This document shows positions 7,802 to 18,183 of a DNA stretch of 64,000 nucleotides, one piece after another. How positions within the stretch are numbered: position 1 is the first letter of the stretch; every line of letters begins with the position of its first letter. The notes below the pieces were generated by a model. It worked only from the letters and a program-made list of their open reading frames with translations, had not been told where the DNA came from and did not search any database. The position numbers were made by a program, and so were the translations under genes. Origin of the DNA: Saccharopolyspora dendranthemae (GTDB taxonomy: Bacteria; Actinomycetota; Actinomycetes; Mycobacteriales; Pseudonocardiaceae); assembly GCF_007829955.1 (NCBI RefSeq), contig NZ_VIWX01000006.1:310001-374000 (forward strand), given 5' to 3'.

Positions 7802-9355
7802 GTGAGCGCCGAAGGTCGTTTGATCGCGGGCCGGTACCGCTTGCAGCAAAAGATCGGCAGCGGCGCCATGGGCGTGGTGTGGAAGGCCGTGGACGAGCGC
7901 CTCCACCGCACGATCGCCGTCAAGCAACTGCTGCTGCAGCCCGGCTTCACCCCCGAGGAAACCGAGGAAGCGCGACAGCGGTCGATGCGCGAAGGTCGCA
8001 TCGCCGCCCGCCTCCAGCACCAGAACGCCATCGTCGTGTTCGACGTGGCGGAGGACGAGGGCCAGCCCGTGCTGGTCATGGAGTACCTGCCCTCGACGAG
8101 CCTCGCCGCGGTCATCGACGAGCAGGGCGTGCAACCGCCGATGCGGGTGGCCCGCATGGGCGTGCAGGTGGCCGGAGCGCTGGCCGCGGCCCACATGGCC
8201 GGCATCGTCCACCGCGACCTCAAGCCGGGCAACATCCTGCTCGGCGAGAACGACCTCGCCAAGATCACCGACTTCGGCATCTCGCGCGCGATCGGCGACG
8301 TCGCGGTCACCAAGAGCGGCATCCTCGCGGGCACTCCCGCCTACCTGGCGCCGGAGGTCGCGCTGGGCCGCGACCCCGCGCCGGCTTCGGACGTGTTCTC
8401 GCTGGGCTCGACGTTGTACGCGGCCATCGAGGGCGGTCCGCCGTTCGGCACCGATGAGAACGCGATCAGCCTGCTGCACCGGGTGGCGCGCGGGCAGTTC
8501 GAACCGCCGCGCCAGGCCGGACCGATGACGCCGGTGCTGCTGCAGATGCTGTGCCCGGACCCGGTCGACCGGCCGACGATGGCGCACACCCGCGACCTGC
8601 TGCAGGCCGTGCTCGACGGTCGTCCGGTGCCCAACGCGGCGCCGGGGGCCGGTGCCGGCTGGCAGCGCCAGCAGCAGCCTCCCGCGCCGACGCCGCCCCA
8701 CGGCGGGCAGATGATGGCCCACCAGGGCGGCATGGGCGGCGCGAACCCGCCCACCCGCGTCGGTGGCGCGGGCCCGGTCTCGGTCGGTCCGGGAACCGCC
8801 GCACCACGGCGCCGCGGCGGCAAGCAGGTCGCGCTGTGGATCGTCGCGATCGCGGTGGCGATCCTGGTCGGAGTGCTGGCCGCGAACGCGTTCGGATCCG
8901 GCTCGCAGAACCAGGGCGCTCCTGCGCCCGCCCCCGCGCCCAAGCCGGCCCCCGCGCCCGCCCCCACGACCACCTCGGCGCCGAAGACCACGTCCGCGGC
9001 GCCCACCAGCAGCCAGGCGCCGACGTCCAGCGCGACGAGCAGCAACAAGCAGGTGACCAAGGAGAAGCTGGTCTCCACGGTCAAGAAGTACTACACCCTG
9101 GTGCCCAAGGACCTCGACGACGCCTGGGAGCTGCTCGGCCCGAGCCTGCAGTCGCAGGGCAAGGAGCGCTACCAGGCGTTCTGGAAGCAGATCGACGACG
9201 TGAAGGTCATCGGCGAACCGGTGCAGTCCGGCGCCACCGTGGTGGTCACGCTCCAGTTCACCAAGGACGGCAAGAAGAGCACGGAGATGCACGTCCTCGG
9301 CATGGTCGCCAACAGCGACGGCGACGCGCTGATCAACACCGACAACCGCAGCTGA
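7802..9355 (+). CDS. Transmembrane Ser/Thr protein kinase 2 with NTF2-like sensor domain
   Basis: 517 residues from GTG 7802, preferred over GTG 7778 because AGGAG lies at 7791-7795 and the paralogue begins at the equivalent position. The kinase domain has GSGAMG (19-24), Lys41, HRDLKPGN, DFG and the expected APE. It is about 70 percent alike to kinase 1 through the catalytic core. After a Gln/Pro/Gly-rich juxtamembrane region come a membrane helix (VALWIVAIAVAILVGVLAAN), an Ala/Pro/Thr linker and a C-terminal domain (KEKLVSTVKKYYTLVPKDLD to INTDNRS) that looks like an NTF2-like ligand-binding fold. The two kinases therefore share catalytic parts but differ outside the cell. Confidence 0.93.
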   Translation: MSAEGRLIAGRYRLQQKIGSGAMGVVWKAVDERLHRTIAVKQLLLQPGFTPEETEEARQRSMREGRIAARLQHQNAIVVFDVAEDEGQPVLVMEYLPSTSLAAVIDEQGVQPPMRVARMGVQVAGALAAAHMAGIVHRDLKPGNILLGENDLAKITDFGISRAIGDVAVTKSGILAGTPAYLAPEVALGRDPAPASDVFSLGSTLYAAIEGGPPFGTDENAISLLHRVARGQFEPPRQAGPMTPVLLQMLCPDPVDRPTMAHTRDLLQAVLDGRPVPNAAPGAGAGWQRQQQPPAPTPPHGGQMMAHQGGMGGANPPTRVGGAGPVSVGPGTAAPRRRGGKQVALWIVAIAVAILVGVLAANAFGSGSQNQGAPAPAPAPKPAPAPAPTTTSAPKTTSAAPTSSQAPTSSATSSNKQVTKEKLVSTVKKYYTLVPKDLDDAWELLGPSLQSQGKERYQAFWKQIDDVKVIGEPVQSGATVVVTLQFTKDGKKSTEMHVLGMVANSDGDALINTDNRS

Positions 9356-10255
9356 TCAGACGTTCTTCGCCGTTTCCGCCAGGCAGTCGATCAGGGACCG
9401 GGTGGCGGGCAGGTCGGCGACGGACTCGCGGACCGCGGCGTAGAGGTGGCGGGTCGGCGCGGGGTTGGTGACCGCGCGGATCTCCACGCCCGGGTGCACC
9501 ACGTCGAGTCCGAGGTGCGGCACGAGGGCGATGCCCAGACCCGCCGCGACGAACCCCTGCGCGGAGTAGGTGCTGTCGGTCTCCAGCGCGACCCGCGGCG
9601 TGAAACCGGCGCTGGCGTAGGCATCGCGCAGCAGCCGCGAGCAGATCCCGCCGCTGGTCACCGCGCTGTTGATCCAGGAATCGTCGGCCAGCTTCGCCAT
9701 GTCGACGCTCTCCTGCTCGACCTGCGGGTGAGAGCGGGGCAGCACCACCCGGTACGGGTCGTCGGCCAGGTGCACCAGCCGCACACCGCGCCGCTCGGGC
9801 AGCGAGTCGCCGACCACGATGACCGCCAGGTCCGCGTCACCGGCGACCACCTCGTCGAGCAGGCCCTCCTCCTGGAGCTGCAGGTCCAGGGTGACCTCCG
9901 GGTGCTCGGCGCGGAACTTGGCGACCGCGCGCGGGATCAGCCCGACGGCCGCGGTGGTGAAGAACCGCACGCGCAGCACACCGGTGCGGCCCGCCCGGAT
10001 GTCGGCGAGGTCGGTCTCGGTCTCGTTGAGCAGTTCGGAGATCCGCCCGGCGCGCTCGGCCAGCAGCGTGCCCGCCGGGGTGGGCCGCAGTCCGCGACCG
10101 GCCCTCTCCAGCAGCGGCGTTCCCGCTTCCTTCTCCAGCGTGGCGAGCTGCTGGCTGATGGCCGAGGGCGTGAAACCGAGGTTGGACGCGGCGGCGCTCA
10201 CCGACCCGCTGGTGACCACCGCGCGCAGCACCTGCATCCGTCTGACGTCGAGCAT
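9356..10255 (-). CDS. LysR-family transcriptional regulator
   Basis: 299 residues. The N-terminal winged helix reads RRMQVLRAVVTSGSVSAAAS followed by LGFTPSAISQQLATLEKEAG, which is the standard LysR recognition helix. The remainder is the periplasmic-binding-like effector domain (LRVRFFTTAAVGLIPRAVAK onwards). It is divergent from an EamA-family exporter with 112 bases between, the usual layout for a LysR protein controlling its neighbour. Its stop codon abuts the stop of kinase 2 without a gap. Confidence 0.92.
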   Translation of the reverse strand: MLDVRRMQVLRAVVTSGSVSAAASNLGFTPSAISQQLATLEKEAGTPLLERAGRGLRPTPAGTLLAERAGRISELLNETETDLADIRAGRTGVLRVRFFTTAAVGLIPRAVAKFRAEHPEVTLDLQLQEEGLLDEVVAGDADLAVIVVGDSLPERRGVRLVHLADDPYRVVLPRSHPQVEQESVDMAKLADDSWINSAVTSGGICSRLLRDAYASAGFTPRVALETDSTYSAQGFVAAGLGIALVPHLGLDVVHPGVEIRAVTNPAPTRHLYAAVRESVADLPATRSLIDCLAETAKNV

Positions 10256-10367
10256 GCCCGCGACGATACAGGATCGCTTAAAGGTTCGTTGAGATTAATT
10301 CGCTTGTCCTTACTTCTCCGCTCTTGCAGTCTGAATCCAGGACACACGACGACACTGGGGAGCGGAG

Positions 10368-11327
10368 ATGAACAATCCGGCCAGCTACCTCCGGCTCGGC
10401 GCGCTCGCGCTGTTCTGGGGAGCGAGCTTCTTGCTGATCAAGCTCGGCCTCGAAGCGATGTCACCGACGCAGATCGCGTTCGCTCGCATCGTGCTCGGCG
10501 CGCTGACCTTGCTGGCGATCTGCGCGGTGCGGGGCCTGCGCATCCCGGGCGACCGGAACCTGTGGAAGCACGTGGCGGTCGCCGCGCTGCTCTCCAACGC
10601 GCTGCCGTGGGTGCTGCTGGCCGCGGGCGAGCAGAGCGTCGAGTCCGGGCTGGCCGGCGTGCTCAACGCCACCACGCCACTGTGGACGGTGCTGTTCGGG
10701 CTGCTCGCGGGGCGCGAGGCGCTGCCACCGCGTCGCGCGGCCGGGCTGCTGCTCGGATTCCTGGGCGTGCTGGTCATCTTCGCCCCGTGGCAAGGCGGCG
10801 GGCTGCTCAGCTGGGGCGTGCTCTCCTGCGTGGCGGCGGCCGCGAGCTACGGCATCGGGTTCGTCTACACAGGACGGTTCATCACCGGCCGCGGCACGCC
10901 ACCGCTGGCCCTGGCGGGCATGCAGCTCACCGCCGCGATCGGCTTCTCGCTGCTCGCGCTGCCCATCGGCGGCCTGCGGCTGGTGCACTGGAACCCGGTG
11001 GCGCTGCTGGCGATCCTCGCCCTCGGCGTGGTCGGCACGGGCATCGGGTTCGCCCTGAACTACCGGCTGATCGGCGATGAGGGAGCGACCACCGCTTCCA
11101 CCGTCACCTACATCATGCCGGCCTTCTCGGTGCTGCTCGGCTGGATCCTGCTCGGCGAGCAGCTCCCCTTCCGGGTCCTGCTGGGCATGGCCGTGGTCCT
11201 GGTCGGCGTCGCGATGACCCACCGCAAGGGCTCCGGCCAGGGGATGCTCCGGGGACGGGTCCGCGGAGCCTTCATGCGGGGTTCGCAGCTCTACGCCGAA
11301 CTCGCGACGAACCACCCGATGAAGTGA
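10368..11327 (+). CDS. EamA/DMT-superfamily exporter
   Basis: 319 residues with ten hydrophobic segments in two repeats of five. It starts SYLRLGALALFWGASFLLIK; FWGxxF is typical of EamA proteins. These are metabolite or drug exporters in the plasma membrane. The divergent LysR gene probably controls it. GGGGAGCGGAG lies just before ATG 10368. The soluble tail after the last helix is long (about 35 residues). Substrate unknown. Confidence 0.9.
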   Translation: MNNPASYLRLGALALFWGASFLLIKLGLEAMSPTQIAFARIVLGALTLLAICAVRGLRIPGDRNLWKHVAVAALLSNALPWVLLAAGEQSVESGLAGVLNATTPLWTVLFGLLAGREALPPRRAAGLLLGFLGVLVIFAPWQGGGLLSWGVLSCVAAAASYGIGFVYTGRFITGRGTPPLALAGMQLTAAIGFSLLALPIGGLRLVHWNPVALLAILALGVVGTGIGFALNYRLIGDEGATTASTVTYIMPAFSVLLGWILLGEQLPFRVLLGMAVVLVGVAMTHRKGSGQGMLRGRVRGAFMRGSQLYAELATNHPMK

Positions 11328-11332
11328 TCCCA

Positions 11333-11397
11333 GGGAAGTTTTCATGAAAACCTCCCCACTCCGGGGGACCAGAGGGAGTTTTCATGAAAACTTCCCC
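11333..11397. terminator. Tandem palindromes GTTTTCATGAAAAC
   Basis: Two copies of the perfect 14-bp palindrome GTTTTCATGAAAAC (11338-11351 and 11378-11391), each flanked by GGGA and TCCC so that the arms extend to about 11 bp. They are 40 bases apart and lie between the convergent exporter and response-regulator genes, so a double bidirectional terminator is most likely. A protein-binding site is the alternative. Confidence 0.6.
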
Positions 11398-11447
11398 CTC
11401 ACCACCTCTTCAGACATCCGACCTGAGACTTGTGCGAGATCGAGGGG

Positions 11448-12179
11448 TCAGACCAGGCGGCGGTCCGATGCCCAGCGGGAGAGCTCGTAGCGGTTCGACA
11501 GCTGGGTCTTGCGCAGCACGCTGGAGACGTGGGTTTCCACCGTCTTGACCGAGATGAACAGCTCGGAGGCGATCTCCTTGTAGGCGTAGCCGCGCGCCAG
11601 CAACCGCAGGACCTCCCGCTCCCGCCGGGTCAGCAGGTCCAGCTCGGGGTCCCCGACCGGTGCCGCGTTCGGCCCCTCCGAGAACGCGTCCAGCACGAAG
11701 CCCGCCAGGCGCGGCGAGAACACCGCGTCGCCCGCCTTGACCCGGGTGATCGCGTCCACCAGCTCGCGCCCGGAGATGGTCTTGGTGACGTAACCGCGGG
11801 CACCGCCCCGGATCACCGCGATGACGTCTTCGGCCGCGTCGGAGACCGACAGCGCGAGGAAGACGATCTCGCCCTTGTCGTCACCGGACCGGGCCCGCAC
11901 CTGGCGGAGGACCTCGGCGCCACCTCCGTCGGGCATGTGGACGTCGAGCAGCACCACCTCGGGCTGGAAGTGACCGATGCCGGTCACGGCCTCACCGACC
12001 GATCCCGCCTCACCCACCACCTCGACGCCGTCGTCAGCGGCGAGCTCGGCACGGACGCCGGCGCGGAACAGCGCGTGGTCGTCGACGAGGAACACCCGGA
12101 CCGGGCTGTTCCCCTCGCTGGCTTCTCCGGTCACAACATCCTCCGCACACGTCGTTTCCCCTGGCAGACTACGCTTCAC
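11448..12179 (-). CDS. NarL/LuxR-family response regulator
   Basis: 243 residues. The receiver has the acidic pair in VFLVDDHALF, the phospho-acceptor Asp in VVLLDVHMPDGGG, and Lys in YVTKTIS. The output domain has LTRREREVLRLLARGYAYKE and SVKTVETHVSSVLRKTQL, a LuxR-type HTH. It overlaps the upstream histidine kinase stop by four bases (ATGA), so the two are translationally coupled and form a pair. The first 20 or so residues may be excess; GTG codons closer to the receiver are possible starts. Confidence 0.92.
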   Translation of the reverse strand: MKRSLPGETTCAEDVVTGEASEGNSPVRVFLVDDHALFRAGVRAELAADDGVEVVGEAGSVGEAVTGIGHFQPEVVLLDVHMPDGGGAEVLRQVRARSGDDKGEIVFLALSVSDAAEDVIAVIRGGARGYVTKTISGRELVDAITRVKAGDAVFSPRLAGFVLDAFSEGPNAAPVGDPELDLLTRREREVLRLLARGYAYKEIASELFISVKTVETHVSSVLRKTQLSNRYELSRWASDRRLV

Positions 12180-13507
12180 GCGGCCGACCTGGGCATTTCC
12201 ATCGCCACCTCGGTGCCCTGCCCGGGCGAGGTGCGCACCTTGACCGTTCCGCCGTGCCGCTGCACGCGGCCGCGGATCGAGTCGGCCAGCCCGTGGCGGT
12301 CGTCGGGGACCTCCGCCGGGTCGAACCCGGCTCCCCGGTCGCGCACGAACACCGAGACCAGTTCCGGTTCGATCTCCGCGTAGGCGCTGACCTCGCTGAC
12401 CCCGGCGTGCTTGGCCGCGTTGACCAGTGCTTCCCGCGCCGCGTTGAGGGCGGCGGTGAGCCGGTCGTCGACCTCGCAGTCACCGACGACGACCTGCTGG
12501 ACGGTGATCGCGAAGTGGTCCTCCACCTCACCGCAGATCCGCGCCACCTCGGCGGCGAAGGTCCGCTTGTCCTCGATCGGGTTCGCGTCGGCGCCGTAAC
12601 CGTCGGGCCCGTAGAGCCACCCGCGCAGCTCGCGCTCCTGCCCGCGCGCCAGCCTGCGGACCTCGCGCCCGGAATCGGCCTGCTTCTGGATCAGCGCCAG
12701 CGTCTGCAGCACCGAATCGTGCAGGTGCGCGGCGATCTCGGCCCGCTCCTGCGAGCGGATGCGGCTGGCGCGCTCCACGTTGAGGTCGCGCACCATCCGC
12801 ACCCACCAGGGCACGGTCAGCACGGCGACGCCGACCAGCGTGGCACCGGAGGCGAGCAACCCGGTCGGCAGCGATTCCAGCGACGTCGTGCTGCCCACCA
12901 GCAGCGCCATGCCGAGCACGACCAGCACCGCGCCGGAGAGGACCCGGATCCAGGCGCTGCGCGCTCCCGTTCCCAGCAGAGCGCCCGCGACCCCGGAGCG
13001 AGCGCCCTGCCGCCACCTGCGGCGTTGTGAGTCGTCGGCCTCCCGCCACACGACCGCCGCGCCCACCAGGGCCACCACCAGCGGAACGGTCAACCAGGTC
13101 GGCATCGACAGCACGGCACCGAAAGCGACCAGCGCGCCGACGCCCAGCAGCAGGATCCCGAACCCCTGCTGCCACTCCTGCTTCGTCGCCGGGCGCGAGC
13201 CGCCTCCCTGCGGCACGAACACCCACAGCAGCGCGTACGCGAGGATCCCGGCGCCACCGATCGCGGAGAGGATCGCGAAGACCATCCGCACCCACAGCAC
13301 CCGCACGCCCAGGTGTTCGGCCACGCCGGCGCTCACACCGGCCAGCAGCCGCCCGTCGCGGGTCCGGCGCAGCGGCGGGTAGGCCGGGCGCAGCTCGCCG
13401 GTGGAGGAGCCGGTCGGCTCCAGCCGGTCGGTCTCCCGCAGCGGGTCCACCTTGTTCTGCGGGCGCTGGGTCTGGTCGTCGGGGGCCATCACGTTTTCGA
13501 TGGTCAC
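12176..13507 (-). CDS. PspC-domain sensor histidine kinase
   Basis: 443 residues. A PspC domain at about 45-115 (RTRDGRLLAGVSAGVAEHLG, then ILAYALLWVFVPQGG) is followed by four or five membrane helices, a dimerisation/phospho-acceptor segment AEIAAHLHDSVLQTLALIQ with the histidine in the HisKA_3 style, and an HATPase domain (NAAREALVNAAKHAG; DRGAGFD; GLADSIRGRV; GQGTEVAMEM). Kinases of this kind sense cell-envelope conditions. It is coupled to the NarL regulator and is divergent, across 122 bases, from another PspC protein that is its likely target or partner. GTG 13507 or ATG 13489 may be the start. Confidence 0.9.
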   Translation of the reverse strand: MTIENVMAPDDQTQRPQNKVDPLRETDRLEPTGSSTGELRPAYPPLRRTRDGRLLAGVSAGVAEHLGVRVLWVRMVFAILSAIGGAGILAYALLWVFVPQGGGSRPATKQEWQQGFGILLLGVGALVAFGAVLSMPTWLTVPLVVALVGAAVVWREADDSQRRRWRQGARSGVAGALLGTGARSAWIRVLSGAVLVVLGMALLVGSTTSLESLPTGLLASGATLVGVAVLTVPWWVRMVRDLNVERASRIRSQERAEIAAHLHDSVLQTLALIQKQADSGREVRRLARGQERELRGWLYGPDGYGADANPIEDKRTFAAEVARICGEVEDHFAITVQQVVVGDCEVDDRLTAALNAAREALVNAAKHAGVSEVSAYAEIEPELVSVFVRDRGAGFDPAEVPDDRHGLADSIRGRVQRHGGTVKVRTSPGQGTEVAMEMPRSAA

Positions 13508-13629
13508 ACGGTCGAGGACCGAGAGGCATCAGGGACCGCCCTGACAAACCCGGAATCGACCCGGTTCCGGGACGGACTCAGGGGCGTCCCCGATTCCCGC
13601 GACCGGCGGTGGAACGGATAGTGGTCGTC

Positions 13630-14817
13630 ATGAACAGCACGCAGCAGACCGGTGGTTTCGAGGCCACCGTGCGCGACTTCTGGGCCACCCGGCCCGTCCG
13701 CCCGAGCACGGGCAGCAAGGCCGCCGGGGTGTCGGCGGCGATCGCACGGCGCTACGGCGTCGACTCGATCCTCGTGCGCGTCGGCTTCGTGGTGCTCTTC
13801 TGCTACGGCGGCGCCGGGCTCGTCCTGTACATGCTGGGCTGGCTGCTGTTCCCGAAGGAAGCCGCACCGCTGCCCGGACAGACGACACCGCGACGCGAGC
13901 CCACCCGGACCTGGGTGGCCGTCACGCTGGTGCTCCTGCTGGTCCCCGCGATGCTGTGGATGATCAACTCGATTGCGGTGCTGGGACTGGCCGCGGGACC
14001 GATCTCCTTGTACTTCCTGCACCGCAACCAGGGCGATCGCCAGGTCACCGGGACGTCGGACCCGCCGGCGCAGGCGACGCCGACCGGCGAGAACACCTGG
14101 GTGTACCCGGGCACCACCGCGCAGCAGACCCCGCCGTCGTGGGACCCGCTGGGCGCCGCTCCGTTCGCCTGGGACCTGCCGGAACCGCAGGAGCCGGAGC
14201 CGCCGGAGCCCCGGGCCCGCCGCTTCCGCTGGTACAACCCGCTGGCGCTGCTCGTCGCCTTCGTCGGCGCCACGGCCGTCGCGTCGCTGGGCGCGCCCGG
14301 CTACTTCGCCACGGCGACCGCGCTCGGCCTGCTGGGCGTGGCGATGATGATCGGAGCGTTCCTGCGCGTGGGCCGGTGGCCCATCGTGCTCGCGGTGCCG
14401 CTGGCGTTGGTCGCCCTGCTGTCCTCGGTCGCGCACCAGTACCGGATCGGGGACGACCTGGACCTCGGCGACGTGCAGGTCGCCCCGGTCGAGATCACCG
14501 ACGTCCAGCCGGTCTACGACCGCGACGCCGGAACCTTGGACCTCGACCTGTCGGCGCTGCGGATCAGCACCGGCGATGTCGTGCGCACCACCGCCAGCGT
14601 CGGTGCGGGCAGAGTCCAGATCCGAGTTCCCTCCACAGTGGATGTTAGCGCGGAGTGCGAGGTGGAGATGGGCGAGAGCATCTGCCTGAACCGCCACTCC
14701 AACGGTCAGGACGTGCATCAGTCGATCACCGATCTGGGCCCGGACGGTCCCGGCGGCGGCGAAATCGTGCTCAACGCTACTGCGGGCACCGGAAACGTGG
14801 AGGTCATCCGTGACTGA
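13630..14817 (+). CDS. PspC-domain membrane protein with toastrack-like C-terminus
   Basis: 395 residues from ATG 13630. PspC domain at about 18-80 (RPSTGSKAAGVSAAIARRYG, then YMLGWLLFPKE), further membrane helices near 105-125 and in the centre (YNPLALLVAFVGATAVASLG), then a soluble C-terminal domain with PVEITDVQPVYDRDAGTLDL that resembles the adhesin-like DUF4097 fold. Family members respond to membrane stress. It is divergent from the PspC histidine kinase, so the two probably share a regulatory region at 13508-13629. The last codons overlap the next gene. Confidence 0.88.
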   Translation: MNSTQQTGGFEATVRDFWATRPVRPSTGSKAAGVSAAIARRYGVDSILVRVGFVVLFCYGGAGLVLYMLGWLLFPKEAAPLPGQTTPRREPTRTWVAVTLVLLLVPAMLWMINSIAVLGLAAGPISLYFLHRNQGDRQVTGTSDPPAQATPTGENTWVYPGTTAQQTPPSWDPLGAAPFAWDLPEPQEPEPPEPRARRFRWYNPLALLVAFVGATAVASLGAPGYFATATALGLLGVAMMIGAFLRVGRWPIVLAVPLALVALLSSVAHQYRIGDDLDLGDVQVAPVEITDVQPVYDRDAGTLDLDLSALRISTGDVVRTTASVGAGRVQIRVPSTVDVSAECEVEMGESICLNRHSNGQDVHQSITDLGPDGPGGGEIVLNATAGTGNVEVIRD

Positions 14818-14998
14818 CGAGAGCAAGCCCTACGACGGTCCCGACCCGATCCTGCTGATCGCGGGCACCATCTCGGCGATCATCGCGGCGGCCGTCGCGC
14901 TGGATCTGGAGAGCCAGCTGCAGTGGATCCTGGCGGGTGTCGCGGTGCTCGTGGGCGTCGTCCTGCTGGTGATCTCGCTGCGCAGGCGCAGCGACTGA
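14810..14998 (+). CDS. Small two-helix membrane protein (62 aa)
   Basis: GTG at 14810 overlaps the stop of the PspC gene by eight bases, so translation is probably coupled. The protein is two membrane helices (PILLIAGTISAIIAAAVAL and WILAGVAVLVGVVLLVISLR) with a basic RRRSD tail. No named family; probably a partner of the PspC protein. Confidence 0.75.
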   Translation: MTDESKPYDGPDPILLIAGTISAIIAAAVALDLESQLQWILAGVAVLVGVVLLVISLRRRSD

Positions 14999-14999
14999 G

Positions 15000-15059
15000 A
15001 TTCCCAGTTGTACCTGGGAATTCGCGGTCCGGCGTGAGGTTTTCCGGGAATTTTTCCCG
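15000..15059 (+). terminator. Two hairpins after the PspC operon
   Basis: ATTCCCAG/CTGGGAAT (15000-15007 and 15014-15021) and CGGGAA/TTCCCG (15045-15050 and 15054-15059, loop TTT) lie directly after the stop at 14998 and can end transcription of the PspC operon. Confidence 0.5.
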
Positions 15060-15191
15060 TCACTCACCCGTCCGCCCATCTGTCCTCTTCCAAAACTCGC
15101 CAACTCCTCCCGAGCGCGGCACCGATCTGCCGATACTGCGGTCTTGATCGATCCGAACAGCGTTGCTCCCACAATCCCGCAAGGAGCTGCT

Positions 15192-16106
15192 ATGACCAGG
15201 AACCGCGTGCTCGCAGGCGGTGCCGTGCTCGCACTGTTCTTCTCGCTCCCGTCCGCCGCGGCGGCGGTCCCGGGCGAGACGCCGAGGGACGCCACACCGC
15301 GCGCCGAGGTCTTCTTCGACGACTTCTCCGGCGACGAGATCGACCGCTCGAAGTGGCAGGTCGAGGTGACCGGCGAGAACTTCGGCACCGTCAACAACGA
15401 GCAGCAGGCCTACGTCGACTCGCCCGAGACGCTCTACATCGACCACGACGGCGGCACCGGCGCCGAGAACGGCGCCCTGGCGGTGCACCCGCGCTACAAG
15501 GAGGGCTTCCAGGCTCCCGACGGAGGCACCTACGACTTCGTCTCGGGGCGCATCAAGACCGAGGACAAGTTCGAGTTCACCTACGGCTCCTACTCGGCGC
15601 GCATCAAGCTGCCGGAGAACGCCACGGCTTCCGGTCTGTGGCCGGCCTGGTGGTCGCTGGGCACCAGCATCAACGAGGGCAAGCCGTGGCCGGAGTGCGG
15701 CGAGGTCGACGTGATGGAGCACGTCGGCGAGCCGTGGACGAGCTCGGCCATCCACGGACCCGAGTACAACGGCGACACGCCGATCAACACCCAGCAGAAC
15801 TTCGAGGGCAAGGACCCGGCCGACTGGCACACCTACCGGGTGGACTGGACACCGGAGGGCTTCACCTTCTTCGTCGACGACACGCAGACCTACACGGTCT
15901 CCAAGCAGGAGTTCTCCGACAACGGCTGGACCTGGGTGTTCGACGACCCGCAGTACATGATCCTGAACTTCGCCCTCGGCGGCCAGTACCCGCAGGGCGT
16001 CAACGGCGTCACCGAGCCCTACCCGGGCCTCCCGCAGGAGAGCGTCGACAAGGTCAAGGCAGGCACGGCCCGCTACCTCGTCGACTGGGTCAAGGTCGAG
16101 CAGTGA
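15192..16106 (+). CDS. Secreted glycoside hydrolase family 16 (beta-glucanase)
   Basis: 304 residues from ATG 15192, with AAGGAG six bases upstream. A Sec signal peptide (RNRVLAGGAVLALFFSLP, cleavage near AAAAVPG) leads to a GH16 jelly roll. The catalytic motif is ECGEVDVMEHVG, the ExDxxE signature with nucleophile and acid/base Glu. Other landmarks are WPAWWSLG before the motif and DWHTYRVDWTPEGFTFFVDD after it. GH16 enzymes of this type cleave beta-1,3 or mixed beta-1,3-1,4 glucans (laminarin, lichenin). No carbohydrate-binding module is attached. It is a single gene ended by a strong terminator. Confidence 0.93.
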   Translation: MTRNRVLAGGAVLALFFSLPSAAAAVPGETPRDATPRAEVFFDDFSGDEIDRSKWQVEVTGENFGTVNNEQQAYVDSPETLYIDHDGGTGAENGALAVHPRYKEGFQAPDGGTYDFVSGRIKTEDKFEFTYGSYSARIKLPENATASGLWPAWWSLGTSINEGKPWPECGEVDVMEHVGEPWTSSAIHGPEYNGDTPINTQQNFEGKDPADWHTYRVDWTPEGFTFFVDDTQTYTVSKQEFSDNGWTWVFDDPQYMILNFALGGQYPQGVNGVTEPYPGLPQESVDKVKAGTARYLVDWVKVEQ

Positions 16107-16130
16107 GGCAGTAGCAGGAATCGATGCGAA

Positions 16131-16163
16131 GAGGGCCCTTCTGACCTGGTCAGAAGGGCCCTC
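16131..16163 (+). terminator. Terminator after the GH16 gene
   Basis: GAGGGCCCTTCTGACC and its reverse complement form a 16-bp perfect stem with almost no loop, 25 bases after the stop. Confidence 0.8.
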
Positions 16164-16166
16164 GAG

Positions 16167-16386
16167 CGTCAGGCAAGCACCGAAGGTGCTTTCAGTGCCC
16201 CACCTGAGCAACCAACGTCAGGCAAGCACCGCAGGTGCTTTCGCACTGCCCCACCTGAGCAACCGGCACCGCCGCGGGTTCTCAGACGCCTTCTGGGGAG
16301 GACAGCCGTAGCGCCGCGTATTCACTCATACTCAAGTCTCGGATCCCGGACCCAGAAAGCGTCTGAGGTTCCGCATCTGGCACCGC
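16167..16386 (+). repeat. Structured dispersed element, copy B (duplicated 5' hairpin)
   Basis: Plus-strand copy. The 5' hairpin module (AAGCACC-GAA-GGTGCTT at 16175-16191, with its CGTCAGG leader and CCCCACCTGAGCAACC tail) is present twice in tandem, the second at 16224-16240 with a GCA loop. Then GGCACCGCCGCGGGTTC and the main hairpin: TCAGACGCCTTCTGGG (16282-16297) with CCCAGAAAGCGTCTGA (16351-16366). The loop carries GTAT/ATAC. It fills the gap between the convergent GH16 and guaA genes; 16387-16445 shows nothing further. Confidence 0.85.
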
Positions 16387-16445
16387 AAAGCAACAAGACC
16401 ACTGAGTAGTTGTCAGTGAACCCGCACAAGAGAGAAGCGAAAGCC

Positions 16446-18056
<1,611 letters not shown>

Positions 18057-18136
18057 CGCAGTGCGGTCCGGTCATTGTCGCAGGTAACCGGGGCCACAAC
18101 CGCATCGCCCCAGCGATGGCTCGCCCGGCGCCACCC

Positions 18137-18170
18137 ACCACCGTCCCCCGCGGTCGCGGGGGACGGTGGT
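18137..18170 (-). terminator. Terminator after choD
   Basis: ACCACCGTCCCCCGC and its exact complement (18137-18151, 18156-18170) form a 15-bp stem with a 4-base loop between choD and guaA. Confidence 0.75.
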
Positions 18171-18183
18171 GCTCCAGCAGCTC

